Assembly (NCBI RefSeq): GCF_030380815.1
Contig: NZ_JAUDUY010000003.1
Coordinates: forward strand, 516,431 to 580,430
Length of the DNA: 64,000 nucleotides
Origin: Robiginitalea aurantiaca
GTDB lineage: Bacteria > Bacteroidota > Bacteroidia > Flavobacteriales > Flavobacteriaceae
Direction of reading: 5' to 3'
Below, in pieces: positions 27,049-36,171 of the stretch (its first letter is position 1; each line of letters begins with the position of its first letter). The notes under the pieces are model-generated. The model ran no database searches, was not told the origin of the DNA, and saw only the letters and a program-made list of their open reading frames with translations. The position numbers and the translations under genes were made by a program.

Positions 27049-29670
27049 ATGACTTCCAGTGAAATACGCAATCGGTTCCTGACATTTTTCAGTGAAAAAG
27101 ATCACCGAATCGTCCCGTCTGCACCAATGGTGATGAAGAATGATCCCACCTTGATGTTTACCAATGCGGGTATGAATCAATTCAAGGAGTATTTTCTCGG
27201 GGTCAATACCCCCCAGTACCGCCGGGTTGCGGATACTCAGAAATGCCTGAGGGTAAGCGGTAAACACAACGATCTGGAGGAGGTCGGCCACGACACCTAC
27301 CACCACACCATGTTCGAGATGCTCGGGAACTGGAGTTTCGGGGATTACTTTAAAAAGGAAGCCATTTCCTGGGCCTGGGAGTTTCTTACAGAGGAATGCG
27401 ACATCGCTCCGGATCGCCTCTACGCGACCGTATTTGAAGGAAGTAAGGATGGGGACAATCTGCAGCTCGATCAGGAAGCCTATGATATCTGGAAGGAGAT
27501 TCTTCCCAAAGAACGCATCCTGATGGGTTCTAAAAAGGATAATTTCTGGGAAATGGGAGATCAGGGCCCGGCTGGACCCTGCTCGGAAATCCATGTGGAT
27601 ATCCGTCCGGATGAGGAACGAAAGAAAGTTCCGGGGGCAAGCCTGGTCAATATGGATCACCCCGAGGTCGTAGAAGTTTGGAATCTCGTGTTTATACAGT
27701 TTAACCGTAAAGCGAACGGTACACTCGAGCCGCTTCCGGAACGCCATATCGATACAGGGATGGGCTTTGAGCGTCTTTGCATGGTCTTGCAGGGTGTGAG
27801 GTCCACTTATGATACGGATTTGTTCAGGCCCCTCACCGATGGCATCGAACTGATTTCGAAATACCTCTACGGAAAGTCCAGTGAATCCGATGTGGCCATT
27901 CGCGTCATTGTAGATCATATCCGGGCAGTTTCCTTTGCCATTGCCGACGGACAACTACCCGGGAATACGGGTGCGGGTTATGTAATCCGGAGAATCCTCA
28001 GGCGCGCCATCAGATATGGGTTTACCTTTTTGAAAATTAAGGAACCCTTTATGCATTATCTGGTGAAAGTGCTGGTTCGCACCATGGGGGAGGCCTATCC
28101 GGAACTAAAAGACCAGCAGCAATTGATCGAGAACGTGATCAGGGAAGAAGAGCTTTCTTTTCTTAAGACCCTCGAGCAGGGACTTTCTCGACTTGAGCAA
28201 ATCCTGTCAGGGACCAAAGGCAAAACAATGGACGGAGAAAAGGCCTTCGAACTCTATGACACCTTTGGATTTCCGATTGACCTTACCTCTCTAATCCTTA
28301 GCGAACGGGGGTACTCCCTGGATGAAGCCGGGTTTCGCAAGGCCATGGAGGCACAGAAATCCCGATCAAAGGCCGCTTCGGAGGTTTCACGTGAAGACTG
28401 GGTGGTCCTCGCTGAAGGGGACACCACGGAATTCCTCGGATACGATCAGTTGGAGGCAGATATTCATATCCGCAAGTACAGGCGTGTGGATACCAAAAAG
28501 GAAGGGGTCTTATATCAACTGGTATTTGACCGCACTCCTTTCTACCCCGAAGGTGGCGGACAGGTAGGGGATAAGGGTTACCTGAAAACGGGAGACGGGG
28601 AATTATTCTATATAGAGGATACCCGCAAAGAGAACAATGAAATCCTGCATTTTACTAAAACGCTTCCAAAGGACCTCAAAGACAGTTATACGGCCATCGT
28701 CGATGAGAAACAGCGAATGCGAACGGCGCGTAATCATTCGGCTACCCACCTGCTCCACCAGGGTTTGAGATTGGTTCTCGGGGATCACGTCGAGCAGAAA
28801 GGATCGGCTGTGCATTCCAAATACCTGAGGTTTGATTTTTCTCATTTTGGAAAAATGACCGAAGAAGAACTTTGGCTTGTGGAGCAATTTGTCAATGGTC
28901 GGATCCGCGCGCGGATCCCGCTTGAAGAACAGCGGGAAATCCCTATGCAACAAGCGATTGACGAAGGCGCAATTGCGCTTTTCGGAGAGAAATACGGGGA
29001 TCGGGTACGGACTGTTCGATTTGGAAAGTCCATTGAGCTTTGTGGAGGTACCCATGTAGAAAACACGGCTGATATCTGGCATTTCAAGATAGTTTCAGAA
29101 GGAGCTATAGCCGCGGGAATTCGCAGGATTGAAGCCATAACTTCTGATGCGGTTCAGGCCTATTACGACAAAAACGACAAGACGCTCGAAGAGATTAAGG
29201 GCCTTTTGAGGAATACCTCGGATCCCGTATCGGCCGTTTCCAGTTTGCAGGATGAGAACGCCGGCCTTAAAAAAGAGCTTGAACTACTGGTTCGCGAGAA
29301 ATCGCGGTTTATCATGGAAGATCTCAAAGGTCAGGTTAAAGAGGTTGACGGCCTCAAATTCCTGGCGACACGTGTAGATTTGGAGGCGGGGGCGATAAAG
29401 GACCTGGCCTTCCAGCTCGGATCCGCTTACGATGATCTGTTCTTATTGCTCGCATCTGACCGGGGGGGGAAAGCGGTCCTCAGCTGCTATATTTCCAAGG
29501 AATTGGCAAAAGCGCGTGGTCTGGATGCCGGTAAAATTGTAAGGGAACTCGGCAAACATATCAAAGGCGGAGGCGGTGGGCAACCGTTCTTCGCTACGGC
29601 CGGTGGAAAAGACCCTTCCGGAATCCCCAAAGCCCTGGAGGCTGCAACAGCATTCCTGGCTGCGGATTAA
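27049..29670 (+). CDS. alaS: alanyl-tRNA synthetase
   Basis: An 873-residue class II synthetase that charges tRNA-Ala. The aminoacylation domain contains [11 protein letters not shown] and the class II motifs. The editing domain has the zinc-binding NHSATHLLH and CGGTHV motifs, and the C-terminal domain ends with the Gly-rich [17 protein letters not shown]. Length and order are canonical. It is divergent from the M23 peptidase operon over 101 bases and is followed after 10 bases by the GSCFA gene, with which it is probably cotranscribed. Confidence 0.98.
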   Translation: MTSSEIRNRFLTFFSEKDHRIVPSAPMVMKNDPTLMFTNAGMNQFKEYFLGVNTPQYRRVADTQKCLRVSGKHNDLEEVGHDTYHHTMFEMLGNWSFGDYFKKEAISWAWEFLTEECDIAPDRLYATVFEGSKDGDNLQLDQEAYDIWKEILPKERILMGSKKDNFWEMGDQGPAGPCSEIHVDIRPDEERKKVPGASLVNMDHPEVVEVWNLVFIQFNRKANGTLEPLPERHIDTGMGFERLCMVLQGVRSTYDTDLFRPLTDGIELISKYLYGKSSESDVAIRVIVDHIRAVSFAIADGQLPGNTGAGYVIRRILRRAIRYGFTFLKIKEPFMHYLVKVLVRTMGEAYPELKDQQQLIENVIREEELSFLKTLEQGLSRLEQILSGTKGKTMDGEKAFELYDTFGFPIDLTSLILSERGYSLDEAGFRKAMEAQKSRSKAASEVSREDWVVLAEGDTTEFLGYDQLEADIHIRKYRRVDTKKEGVLYQLVFDRTPFYPEGGGQVGDKGYLKTGDGELFYIEDTRKENNEILHFTKTLPKDLKDSYTAIVDEKQRMRTARNHSATHLLHQGLRLVLGDHVEQKGSAVHSKYLRFDFSHFGKMTEEELWLVEQFVNGRIRARIPLEEQREIPMQQAIDEGAIALFGEKYGDRVRTVRFGKSIELCGGTHVENTADIWHFKIVSEGAIAAGIRRIEAITSDAVQAYYDKNDKTLEEIKGLLRNTSDPVSAVSSLQDENAGLKKELELLVREKSRFIMEDLKGQVKEVDGLKFLATRVDLEAGAIKDLAFQLGSAYDDLFLLLASDRGGKAVLSCYISKELAKARGLDAGKIVRELGKHIKGGGGGQPFFATAGGKDPSGIPKALEAATAFLAAD

Positions 29671-29680
29671 ACAGACTCGG

Positions 29681-30631
29681 ATGAAATGGCGAACAGAAGT
29701 TGAGGTTGTTAAAGGATCCCGTCCTATTGGCTATAAGGACCAGGTACTTGTTTTAGGTTCTTGTTTCGCAAATCAATTAGGGGAAAAACTGGACTATTAC
29801 CAGTTCAGGCATCTGGCCAACCCGTTCGGCGTCCTCTTTCATCCAATTCCCATGGAGCGGCTGCTTCGCAGGTCCTTAGAAGGAAAACAATTTACTGAAG
29901 CAGACCTCTTTGAAAACGAACAGGTTTGGAGATCCCTGGAGGCCCACTCCAGATTGGCTCAAACTTCAAAAAAGCACACTTTGGATGGAATGAACCAGGC
30001 TCTGTTATCCCTGCGGGACAGCCTTCGTAATTCATCCCACCTGGTCTTCACCCTGGGCACTGCATTTGCATTCAGGCATCAGAGGACCAATATCCTGGCA
30101 GCCAACTGTCACAAGCTGCCTCAGAAGGAGTTTAGGCGTGAACTTACACCTGTTTCTGAGTTAATACGATCTCTGGAGTCCACGGTTTCGATGGTACAGG
30201 AAATCAACAATTCGTGCCATATCCTGTTTACGGTTTCCCCGGTGCGCCATATCCGGGATGGCCTTGTGGAAAATCAGCGGAGCAAAGCACACCTGCTAAC
30301 GGCAGTCCACGAGGTGGTCGATGCAAATCGAATTCACTATTTTCCAGCCTACGAACTGCTAATGGATGATTTGCGGGATTATCGATTTTACAACAGGGAT
30401 CTGATTCATCCTTCGGAGCAGGCCGTGGATTACGTATGGGAAAAATTTATGGACTCCTGGATAGATCAGGAGGCATTGCCGGTGATGCAACGGGTAACAT
30501 CGATTCGGAAACAACTCGGACACCGTGTGCTCAATCAGGGATCAGATTCAGTGTCTGAATCCGGGGATGCGCTTCGGCAAAAAGCAAATGAACTGAAGGA
30601 GGAATACCCTTTTATCCATTTTGATCTATGA
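29681..30631 (+). CDS. GSCFA domain-containing protein
   Basis: 316 residues. The family signature GSCFA is at residues 26-30 in VLVLGSCFANQ, with FTVSPVRHIRDG and the DLIHPSEQA block toward the C-terminus. GSCFA is an SGNH-hydrolase-like family (Ser in the GS block, His in the HPS block) found mainly in Bacteroidota and Alphaproteobacteria; the substrate is unknown. The start at 29681 is 10 bases after the alaS stop. A longer reading would overlap alaS by about 95 bases and is not favoured. It overlaps the next gene in an ATGA junction. Confidence 0.88.
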   Translation: MKWRTEVEVVKGSRPIGYKDQVLVLGSCFANQLGEKLDYYQFRHLANPFGVLFHPIPMERLLRRSLEGKQFTEADLFENEQVWRSLEAHSRLAQTSKKHTLDGMNQALLSLRDSLRNSSHLVFTLGTAFAFRHQRTNILAANCHKLPQKEFRRELTPVSELIRSLESTVSMVQEINNSCHILFTVSPVRHIRDGLVENQRSKAHLLTAVHEVVDANRIHYFPAYELLMDDLRDYRFYNRDLIHPSEQAVDYVWEKFMDSWIDQEALPVMQRVTSIRKQLGHRVLNQGSDSVSESGDALRQKANELKEEYPFIHFDL

Positions 30632-31242
30632 GAAGAGTTATTGTAGGTTTTGTAGTCTGTCTGGCCCTTGTTTTGGTATATCGTTCCTGCCAGTGGTCCG
30701 AAAATACCCGGGAAGGGGTCACCTCTGAATCCGCGCTCATTGCCTCGCAGATCGAACAGGTTTCCAAGTTGGTGGTTACGGAAGGACATTTTTCCGAGGT
30801 CTTTAGTTACGCGGACAGCCGGGAGCTTTTCGGCCCTTTTTTTACAGCGGATAAGCGGGCTCTGGTCGTGGTTAATGCAAGGGTTACCGTGAGTTATGAC
30901 CTGAGTGAGCTGTCCTATCGCATCGATTCGCTGAACAAAACCCTCTATATTGAGGACATCCCGGAACCGGAGATCCGAATTGACCCGGATATCGAGTATT
31001 ACGATGTCAGTGCGGATTACTTTAACCCTTTTGAAGCAGAGGACTACAACAAGGTCAAGTCCAGAGTGATTGCCTCAATTTCAAAAAAAGTCCAGATGTC
31101 TACCCTGGAAAGCAATGCCCGTAATCGACTCCTGAGCGAATTGGCTGATTTCTATGTCCTTACACGGTCTTTGGGCTGGACGCTGGTATATCAGGACCAA
31201 AAACTGGAATCCCTGCCTTTCGGGGAACTCCTTCTGGATTAG
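30628..31242 (+). CDS. DUF4230 domain-containing protein
   Basis: 204 residues. An N-terminal membrane anchor (VIVGFVVCLALVLVYRSC) is followed by the DUF4230 domain: IASQIEQVSKLVVTEGHFSEVF-like residues, FTADKRALVVVNARVTVSYDLS, and the YIEDIPEPEIRIDPDIEYYD stretch. It lies on the outer face of the inner membrane; its role is unknown. It is the third gene in the probable alaS-GSCFA-DUF4230 unit and is convergent with the aromatic hydroxylase. Confidence 0.85.
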   Translation: MRRVIVGFVVCLALVLVYRSCQWSENTREGVTSESALIASQIEQVSKLVVTEGHFSEVFSYADSRELFGPFFTADKRALVVVNARVTVSYDLSELSYRIDSLNKTLYIEDIPEPEIRIDPDIEYYDVSADYFNPFEAEDYNKVKSRVIASISKKVQMSTLESNARNRLLSELADFYVLTRSLGWTLVYQDQKLESLPFGELLLD

Positions 31243-31261
31243 GAACCTTCCCCGGGTTGAC

Positions 31262-33016
31262 TCAAAGAACTACTTTGCTGTCGTCTATTAAAGAGATGCC
31301 GCCATCGATAAGGTGGCCTACTTCCGGCCGGCGAAGTTTAACCGCTTCCAGATGTTGAAGTATCTCACTGGCAAAGTCCTCGTTCATATCAGCTTTTGCC
31401 AATTCATAGATTTCAATGGATAACAACCAGTCATCCGGATGCTTGGATTTCAGTTCCTGAAAAACTTTGTTCCGTGAAATCGTCGTATTGGTCCCTTCGC
31501 GGAACCCACGAATCTGTCCAAAAAGCCTTTCGAGCTGTTCCCGTTTCGTATCCCGCTCAACCTTTATGGTTGTTTCTTCAGGTACATGGCTGACCAGATT
31601 AAAACTGCTCAGGTCCGCCGGACCGTTAAAGGCCGATACAATTTTTTCTCCAACAGCCATATGATAAAGACCCCAGTCCGGCTGGAATAAAATTTCATCC
31701 TTATGGCTTACGGTACAGTCCTTGAAAGTGATCAGTATGATTTCTCCCCTCAGGTTTCGGGTTCCTGTTATGATCTCCCCCTGAATGCGAATCCCACCCT
31801 CAAATTCGAGTTCAACACGCTCTCCTTCATAGATGTTATAGGCTTTCAGGTCTCGGGGGCTCATATCTTCAATGGCCAGGTTTATGCCTTTGAGCTTCCC
31901 TATCGGAGTACCAAATCCATCAGGATGAAAAGCGGTACTGTGACCGATAAGTTCTTTTTCCCGGTATGCCAGGGCTGTGGGGCCTGAAGTCATCAGGTAA
32001 GCGGGTTTGCCTTCAAAAGAGATGGCGCGCGAGAATATTCCTGAAATTTGGAGCCCCGTGCTTAACTCTACAGTTCCAAGGGCCTGAGAATCGACTAGTT
32101 TGTTAAGCCCGTCCAGTCCACCTCTTCTCAGGGCCATGGTATTGGCAAACTCCTCAAGGACCTGACTCAAAAAGGCAAAGTCGGGCGTGACAAAAAGTTG
32201 AGGTTGTGGCTTGGTGATATCGAATGAAGTATGGGCGGCTTCTATAGAATAGGGGATTTTCGAAACCTTATCGGTCATACACCAGCTGCTCTCCCCAATG
32301 GAAGACAAGAGACCTGCACCGTAAATCTTCGGCGCTTCGGGGGATCCGATTAAACCGTATTCCACGGTCCACCAGTGCAGGTTTCGAATAAGGGCCATCT
32401 CGCTGGGCGGCCCCATGTTTTTCTGGAGTTTATCAATCCGATTTTCAGCTTCCTTAATGGCTTCTTCCGAAGTCCCGGGAGCCTCCTTGATAATCGAGAG
32501 GTGGCGAACTGCCTCGTAGAGTTCGTAGTCCTTAGCACTTGAAATGGCCTTACACCCGATTTCTCCGAAGCGCCTGAGGTATTCTGCGTATTCGGGATTC
32601 GCAATAATCGGGGCATGCCCAGCGCCTTCATGGATGATGTCTGGGGCAGGAGTATATTCAATATGATCTAATTGTCGGATGTCGGAAGCGATCACCAGCA
32701 CGTTGTAGGCCTGAAATTCCATAAAGGCGGCCGGGGGAATAAAGCCGTCAACGGCAACTGCCGCCCACCCAATTTCTTTGAGAATCCGGTTCATCCCATA
32801 CATGTTGGGGATGTGCTCAATCGAGATACCGGTTTTCTGAAGGCCGGTCAGGTAAGATTTATGGGCCACCTGGCTGAGGTAGTCTACATTCTTGCGCATT
32901 ACATAACGCCAAACGGCCTGGTCCACTGGGGAATAATCCTCGTAATTCTGTGGTTTGATATACTGCTGCAGGTGGGTGGGCAGTCGATCCAGGATCGGAT
33001 TGCTTTCGTATCGCAT
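31262..33016 (-). CDS. aromatic amino acid hydroxylase, long form
   Basis: A 584-residue iron- and pterin-dependent hydroxylase related to phenylalanine 4-hydroxylase. The catalytic domain spans about residues 25-330. The iron triad is predicted as H129 and H134 in DIIHEGAGH and E219 in WTVEYGL, followed by the conserved YGAGLLSSIGE. There is no N-terminal ACT domain. Instead about 250 C-terminal residues follow, including a beta-rich segment (YEGERVELEFEGGIRIQGEI) and a helical tail. The start at 33016 is preferred over 33097, because a terminator of the upstream gene covers 33079-33105 and a TATCTTTA box at 33045-33038 gives a leader of about 20 bases. It probably produces tyrosine from phenylalanine. 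Confidence 0.88.
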   Translation of the reverse strand: MRYESNPILDRLPTHLQQYIKPQNYEDYSPVDQAVWRYVMRKNVDYLSQVAHKSYLTGLQKTGISIEHIPNMYGMNRILKEIGWAAVAVDGFIPPAAFMEFQAYNVLVIASDIRQLDHIEYTPAPDIIHEGAGHAPIIANPEYAEYLRRFGEIGCKAISSAKDYELYEAVRHLSIIKEAPGTSEEAIKEAENRIDKLQKNMGPPSEMALIRNLHWWTVEYGLIGSPEAPKIYGAGLLSSIGESSWCMTDKVSKIPYSIEAAHTSFDITKPQPQLFVTPDFAFLSQVLEEFANTMALRRGGLDGLNKLVDSQALGTVELSTGLQISGIFSRAISFEGKPAYLMTSGPTALAYREKELIGHSTAFHPDGFGTPIGKLKGINLAIEDMSPRDLKAYNIYEGERVELEFEGGIRIQGEIITGTRNLRGEIILITFKDCTVSHKDEILFQPDWGLYHMAVGEKIVSAFNGPADLSSFNLVSHVPEETTIKVERDTKREQLERLFGQIRGFREGTNTTISRNKVFQELKSKHPDDWLLSIEIYELAKADMNEDFASEILQHLEAVKLRRPEVGHLIDGGISLIDDSKVVL

Positions 33017-33078
33017 AAAACACTTTTTGTAACGACCTAAAGATACAAATTCGGCAGCAGAACGTCCCGCCGCACAAA

Positions 33079-33105
33079 AGAAAACCCCCGACTGCATCAG
33101 GGGTT
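33079..33105 (-). terminator. terminator of the DUF4136 gene
   Basis: On the minus strand AACCCC and GGGGGTTTT pair around a partly paired loop and are followed by a T-rich tract. It lies between the DUF4136 stop and the aromatic hydroxylase start, and argues against the upstream ATG for the hydroxylase. Confidence 0.7.
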
Positions 33106-33122
33106 GTAATTTTTACAGCCGA

Positions 33123-33710
33123 CTATCGGGAAGCGATGATTTCCGGGGGGTAGGCTTCCATTATTTTGGAGACGAATTCCCGGATCCGCGCCTCTTTTTT
33201 CTCAATATTGCTCGTATTGCCGAGGGTTCCCTGACCCCGTCCCTGCCAGATCAGTTCTTTCTGGCGGGTATCGATCAAATCGATATACAGCGCTCCTTCT
33301 GTACTGGTGCTTACGCTGGGCCCCCAGCCATAGCCCCATCCAGGCCCCCAGCCCCATCCGGGACCGTACCCCCAGCCCCAGGCGCCACCCCAGCCATAGC
33401 CCCAGCCTACGTTGTTGTAGACATCTACCCGTTCCTTCTCGGTGGTAAAAATACTCACCAACAGGTCCGGGTCTTCGGACTTGACAAAACCTTTCAGCGC
33501 CATCTCATCCTCTATAGCTCTGAGGATTCTCCGCTTATCCAAATCTGAGATCTGTGCGCGGTCAATCCCGGTTTTATAAAAGGCATAAGTCTTATAATTG
33601 GCAAATGTGGCGGTCTGGTCGTAATCTGTCAGGACATCAACAGAGGAACAACCCCCCAGGAAAAGTCCGAGGACCAGCAACAGCATTGGAAGTCTGAAAA
33701 ATGAATTCAT
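33123..33710 (-). CDS. DUF4136 lipoprotein with Gly/Trp-rich insert
   Basis: 195 residues. The lipobox ends LFLGGC, followed by the DUF4136 start TDYDQTATFANYKTYAFY and the helix SDLDKRRILRAIEDEM. A low-complexity GW/GY-rich insert (about residues 101-131) precedes TSTEGALYIDLIDTRQKELIWQG. The C-terminus is helical. It is a membrane-anchored protein facing the periplasm, with unknown role. The GW insert is common in flavobacterial members and is probably a surface or binding loop. It has its own terminator. Confidence 0.88.
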   Translation of the reverse strand: MNSFFRLPMLLLVLGLFLGGCSSVDVLTDYDQTATFANYKTYAFYKTGIDRAQISDLDKRRILRAIEDEMALKGFVKSEDPDLLVSIFTTEKERVDVYNNVGWGYGWGGAWGWGYGPGWGWGPGWGYGWGPSVSTSTEGALYIDLIDTRQKELIWQGRGQGTLGNTSNIEKKEARIREFVSKIMEAYPPEIIASR

Positions 33711-33770
33711 AGGGCGATGGATTGGCGTTACTAAATTACCTTTTTTACCTCAAAATCTATGCCGAAAAAC

Positions 33771-33935
33771 CTATTTCGGCCGCCGTTGCGTTTTTGGATC
33801 AAAGCCATATGGACAATGCCTGCAGCCGCTTTCACAACAATAACCCCGTTTTAGAAGGTATTGGGCCGTGAAAACCCGGTATCCCTCCGGAGTCCAGTAG
33901 AAATCCCCTTCTTCAAGCGGAATATTTTTTTGCAT
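33771..33935 (-). CDS. DUF5522 domain miniprotein, 54 residues
   Basis: A small gene read directly from the minus strand: ATG at 33935 and TAG at 33773-33771. It contains the DUF5522 pattern FYWTPEGYRVFTAQYLLKRG, then CCESGCRHCPYGFDPK. Four cysteines in the CCxxxCxxC spacing suggest a metal site. It has no signal peptide. The function is unknown; the family is small, widespread and often left unannotated. It stands alone, 60 bases upstream of the DUF4136 start. Confidence 0.85.
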   Translation of the reverse strand: MQKNIPLEEGDFYWTPEGYRVFTAQYLLKRGYCCESGCRHCPYGFDPKTQRRPK

Positions 33936-34074
33936 GGGTAGCGTGAATTCTTCAGGTTCTTTGGAAGTTCAAAAATACGTGAAATGCATAAAAAAGCGGT
34001 TTTCCCTTTGTCGCAGATCCGGTAGTTTATCCAACATCCCTTTCACCTGGGCGAATTCAAAACAGATTAAGCAA

Positions 34075-34082
34075 TATATTTG
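34075..34082 (+). promoter_or_regulatory. -7 element of the HExxH membrane gene
   Basis: TATATTTG predicts a transcript start near 34085. It excludes the upstream TTG at 34080 and favours the ATG at 34104 as start. Confidence 0.5.
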
Positions 34083-34103
34083 CAGGGACACGTTTTACAG
34101 CAG

Positions 34104-34448
34104 ATGATTCTGGTATTCCGACATTTATTCTATCGCAGTTACGTGGGCCTTGGCCTGTGGCCGTTTATCATTTTACGAAGTAAGGCGTTGAAATCCGATA
34201 AGGCGCTTATCAATCACGAGCGAATTCACCTCAGGCAACAAGCTGAACTCTTTCTGGTGTTTTTTTATATTTTCTATCTCGTGGAATGGCTTCTAAAGAG
34301 TTTGTACTATCTGGATTTTTACCGGGCGTATCGGAATATCAGCTTTGAGCGCGAGGCTTACATGGAAGAACAAAACCTGCAATACCTGCAGGAGCGAAAG
34401 CCTTATCAGGCTTTGAAATACCTCTTTGTAAATCCAATATCATCATAA
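34104..34448 (+). CDS. small membrane protein with HExxH motif
   Basis: 114 residues. A hydrophobic N-terminal stretch (about 10-24) is followed by a cytoplasmic-type motif LINHERIHLRQQAE with H38-E39-x-x-H42, a long hydrophobic segment (about 49-70), and SFEREAYMEEQN, in which E82 could be the third zinc ligand of a gluzincin. The pattern is that of a membrane-embedded zinc peptidase reduced to its core, but I cannot confirm activity. Its stop is 1 base before the GTG of the desulfhydrase gene, so the two are cotranscribed, together with the glucosaminidase gene. Confidence 0.6.
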   Translation: MILVFRHLFYRSYVGLGLWPFIILRSKALKSDKALINHERIHLRQQAELFLVFFYIFYLVEWLLKSLYYLDFYRAYRNISFEREAYMEEQNLQYLQERKPYQALKYLFVNPISS

Positions 34449-34449
34449 A

Positions 34450-35352
34450 GTGGAAGCGGATTCAGTGCAGGTTCATTTGCCGATTCTCAAACAACACCAA
34501 ATCGGGCTGCACATCAAAAGGGAAGATCTGCTTTTTCCAAATCTCTCCGGAAACAAATACCGAAAGCTAAAATACAACCTTGAAAATGCCAGAGCTCAGG
34601 GGTACAAAACCCTGGTTACCTTTGGAGGGGCTTACTCAAATCACCTCCATGCTACGGCTGCGGCGGGTAGGCAATACGGGTTTCAGACCATTGGTTTTGT
34701 GCGGGGGGCCGAACTCGGAGCGAAACCGCTTAACCCGACCCTGACCCAGGCCAGGGATTGGGGAATGCAGCTCAGATTCCTCAGCAGGCAGGACTACAGG
34801 CTCAAGGCTGAACCGGATTTTCTGAAATCTCTTGAGCGGGATTTAGGACCGGTATACGTACTCCCGGAAGGGGGTACAAATGAACTAGCTGTCAAAGGAT
34901 GTGCAGAGATTCTCGGAGCCTCAGATGATGCCTTTACCCATATTTGTTGTCCGGTAGGAACAGGGGGCACGCTTGCAGGACTCGTCCGATCGGCGGATCA
35001 GCAACAGCGCGTTCTGGGATTTCCGGCACTTCGGGCGGCTGACTTTGAAGCAGCCCTTAAAAAATGGATTCCGCAGACCAATTGGTCTCTTGTTTCCCAG
35101 TATCATTTTGGCGGATATGGTAAAATCACCAACGAACTGATTTCCTTTATCAATGATTTCAAAGCACAAACAGGGATTCCCCTGGATCCCGTCTATACAG
35201 GAAAAATGGTTTTCGGAATTATTCAGGAAATCGGCCTTAGCCTCCTGCCTGCGGGTAGTAAGATACTCGCTATCCACACCGGAGGGCTTCAGGGAATTGC
35301 CGGGATGAATATGCAATTGAAGAAAAAGAACTTACCTTTGTTGCATCTATGA
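34450..35352 (+). CDS. PLP-dependent D-cysteine desulfhydrase/ACC deaminase family protein
   Basis: A 300-residue pyridoxal-phosphate enzyme of the 1-aminocyclopropane-1-carboxylate deaminase/D-cysteine desulfhydrase family. The PLP lysine is probably Lys36 in SGNKYRKLKYNL. The phosphate-binding region is FGGAYSNHLHATAAAG with the catalytic-type Ser-Asn-His, and CCPVGTGGTLAG is the second Gly-rich loop. The C-terminal HTGGLQG binds the phosphate end. The start is GTG at 34450. True ACC deaminase needs specific residues that I cannot confirm, so D-cysteine desulfhydrase or a related lyase is more likely. It overlaps the next gene by 4 bases. Confidence 0.88.
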   Translation: MEADSVQVHLPILKQHQIGLHIKREDLLFPNLSGNKYRKLKYNLENARAQGYKTLVTFGGAYSNHLHATAAAGRQYGFQTIGFVRGAELGAKPLNPTLTQARDWGMQLRFLSRQDYRLKAEPDFLKSLERDLGPVYVLPEGGTNELAVKGCAEILGASDDAFTHICCPVGTGGTLAGLVRSADQQQRVLGFPALRAADFEAALKKWIPQTNWSLVSQYHFGGYGKITNELISFINDFKAQTGIPLDPVYTGKMVFGIIQEIGLSLLPAGSKILAIHTGGLQGIAGMNMQLKKKNLPLLHL

Positions 35353-36167
35353 GACGGATTATTGGGATAGCAGGCCTTTCATTGCTGGTACTCACCGGCT
35401 GTATTTCCAAGAAAAAAACGACCTATGCCAACAAATCGGGAAAGGCGGAAAAATCATCGAAGGCCAAGGAAAAATCTTCAGAAAAGGCAGCTGAAGCTGC
35501 TGACACTTTTGTTTTTATAGAGGTGGATTCGCCGGAGGAATACATCCGGACTTTTGCACCCCTGGCACAGTCGGAAATGCGGACCCATGGCATCCCTGCG
35601 AGTATTAAGCTCGCCCAGGGATTGCTCGAAAGCGGTTTTGGCAGGGGTGAGCTCGCCAGAAAGACAAATAATCACTTTGGGATCAAATGCCACGTAGGCT
35701 GGGAAGGGGATTACGAGCGGCATGATGACGACGAGCGGGATGAATGTTTCCGCAGGTATAACCACCCCATGTATTCTTACCGGGATCACAGTCTATTTCT
35801 AACTACCCGATCCAGATATGGTTCCCTTTTTGACTTACCCCAGGACAACTATAAGGCATGGGCCCGGGGTTTGAAAAAGGCGGGTTACGCCACCGACCGC
35901 CGGTATCCCGAGAAACTCATTGAACTTATCGAACGGTACGATCTTGATCAATACGATGCCGAGGTCCTCGGTAAACGCTACAAGTCAGGCCGCAATACCT
36001 CCCTTAGCGGTTACAATTCCTACAGGGTTCAGGAAGGGGATACCCTGTATGCGATTTCAAGACGTCACTATGTCTCCGTGGAGGAATTAATGCGCCTCAA
36101 CGGATTAAAATCCAATGAGATCTCCGTAGGGCAGGTCTTAAAAGTTCCATCACAAAAAGTAAAATAA
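35349..36167 (+). CDS. glucosaminidase domain protein with LysM
   Basis: A 272-residue peptidoglycan hydrolase. The lipobox ends VLTGC, followed by a Lys/Ser/Glu-rich linker (about 20-50). The glucosaminidase domain (about 58-200) has [20 protein letters not shown] with the catalytic Glu in LLESGFG, then [10 protein letters not shown]. The C-terminal LysM domain (about 226-270) reads [20 protein letters not shown]. It is an outer membrane lipoprotein acting on the cell wall. It overlaps the desulfhydrase gene by 4 bases, and hemL follows after 4 bases. Confidence 0.92.
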   Translation: MRRIIGIAGLSLLVLTGCISKKKTTYANKSGKAEKSSKAKEKSSEKAAEAADTFVFIEVDSPEEYIRTFAPLAQSEMRTHGIPASIKLAQGLLESGFGRGELARKTNNHFGIKCHVGWEGDYERHDDDERDECFRRYNHPMYSYRDHSLFLTTRSRYGSLFDLPQDNYKAWARGLKKAGYATDRRYPEKLIELIERYDLDQYDAEVLGKRYKSGRNTSLSGYNSYRVQEGDTLYAISRRHYVSVEELMRLNGLKSNEISVGQVLKVPSQKVK

Positions 36168-36171
36168 CACT

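Noticed and set aside
26962..27954. A 330-codon open frame antisense to alaS
   Set aside because: It lies opposite a canonical alaS with intact motifs, has no recognisable domain or signal peptide, and its composition is what the reverse strand of a highly biased gene gives.
33300..33410. Gly/Trp-rich low-complexity segment as a possible novel repeat protein
   Set aside because: It is an insert inside a DUF4136 lipoprotein; similar GW inserts are common in flavobacterial DUF4136 proteins.
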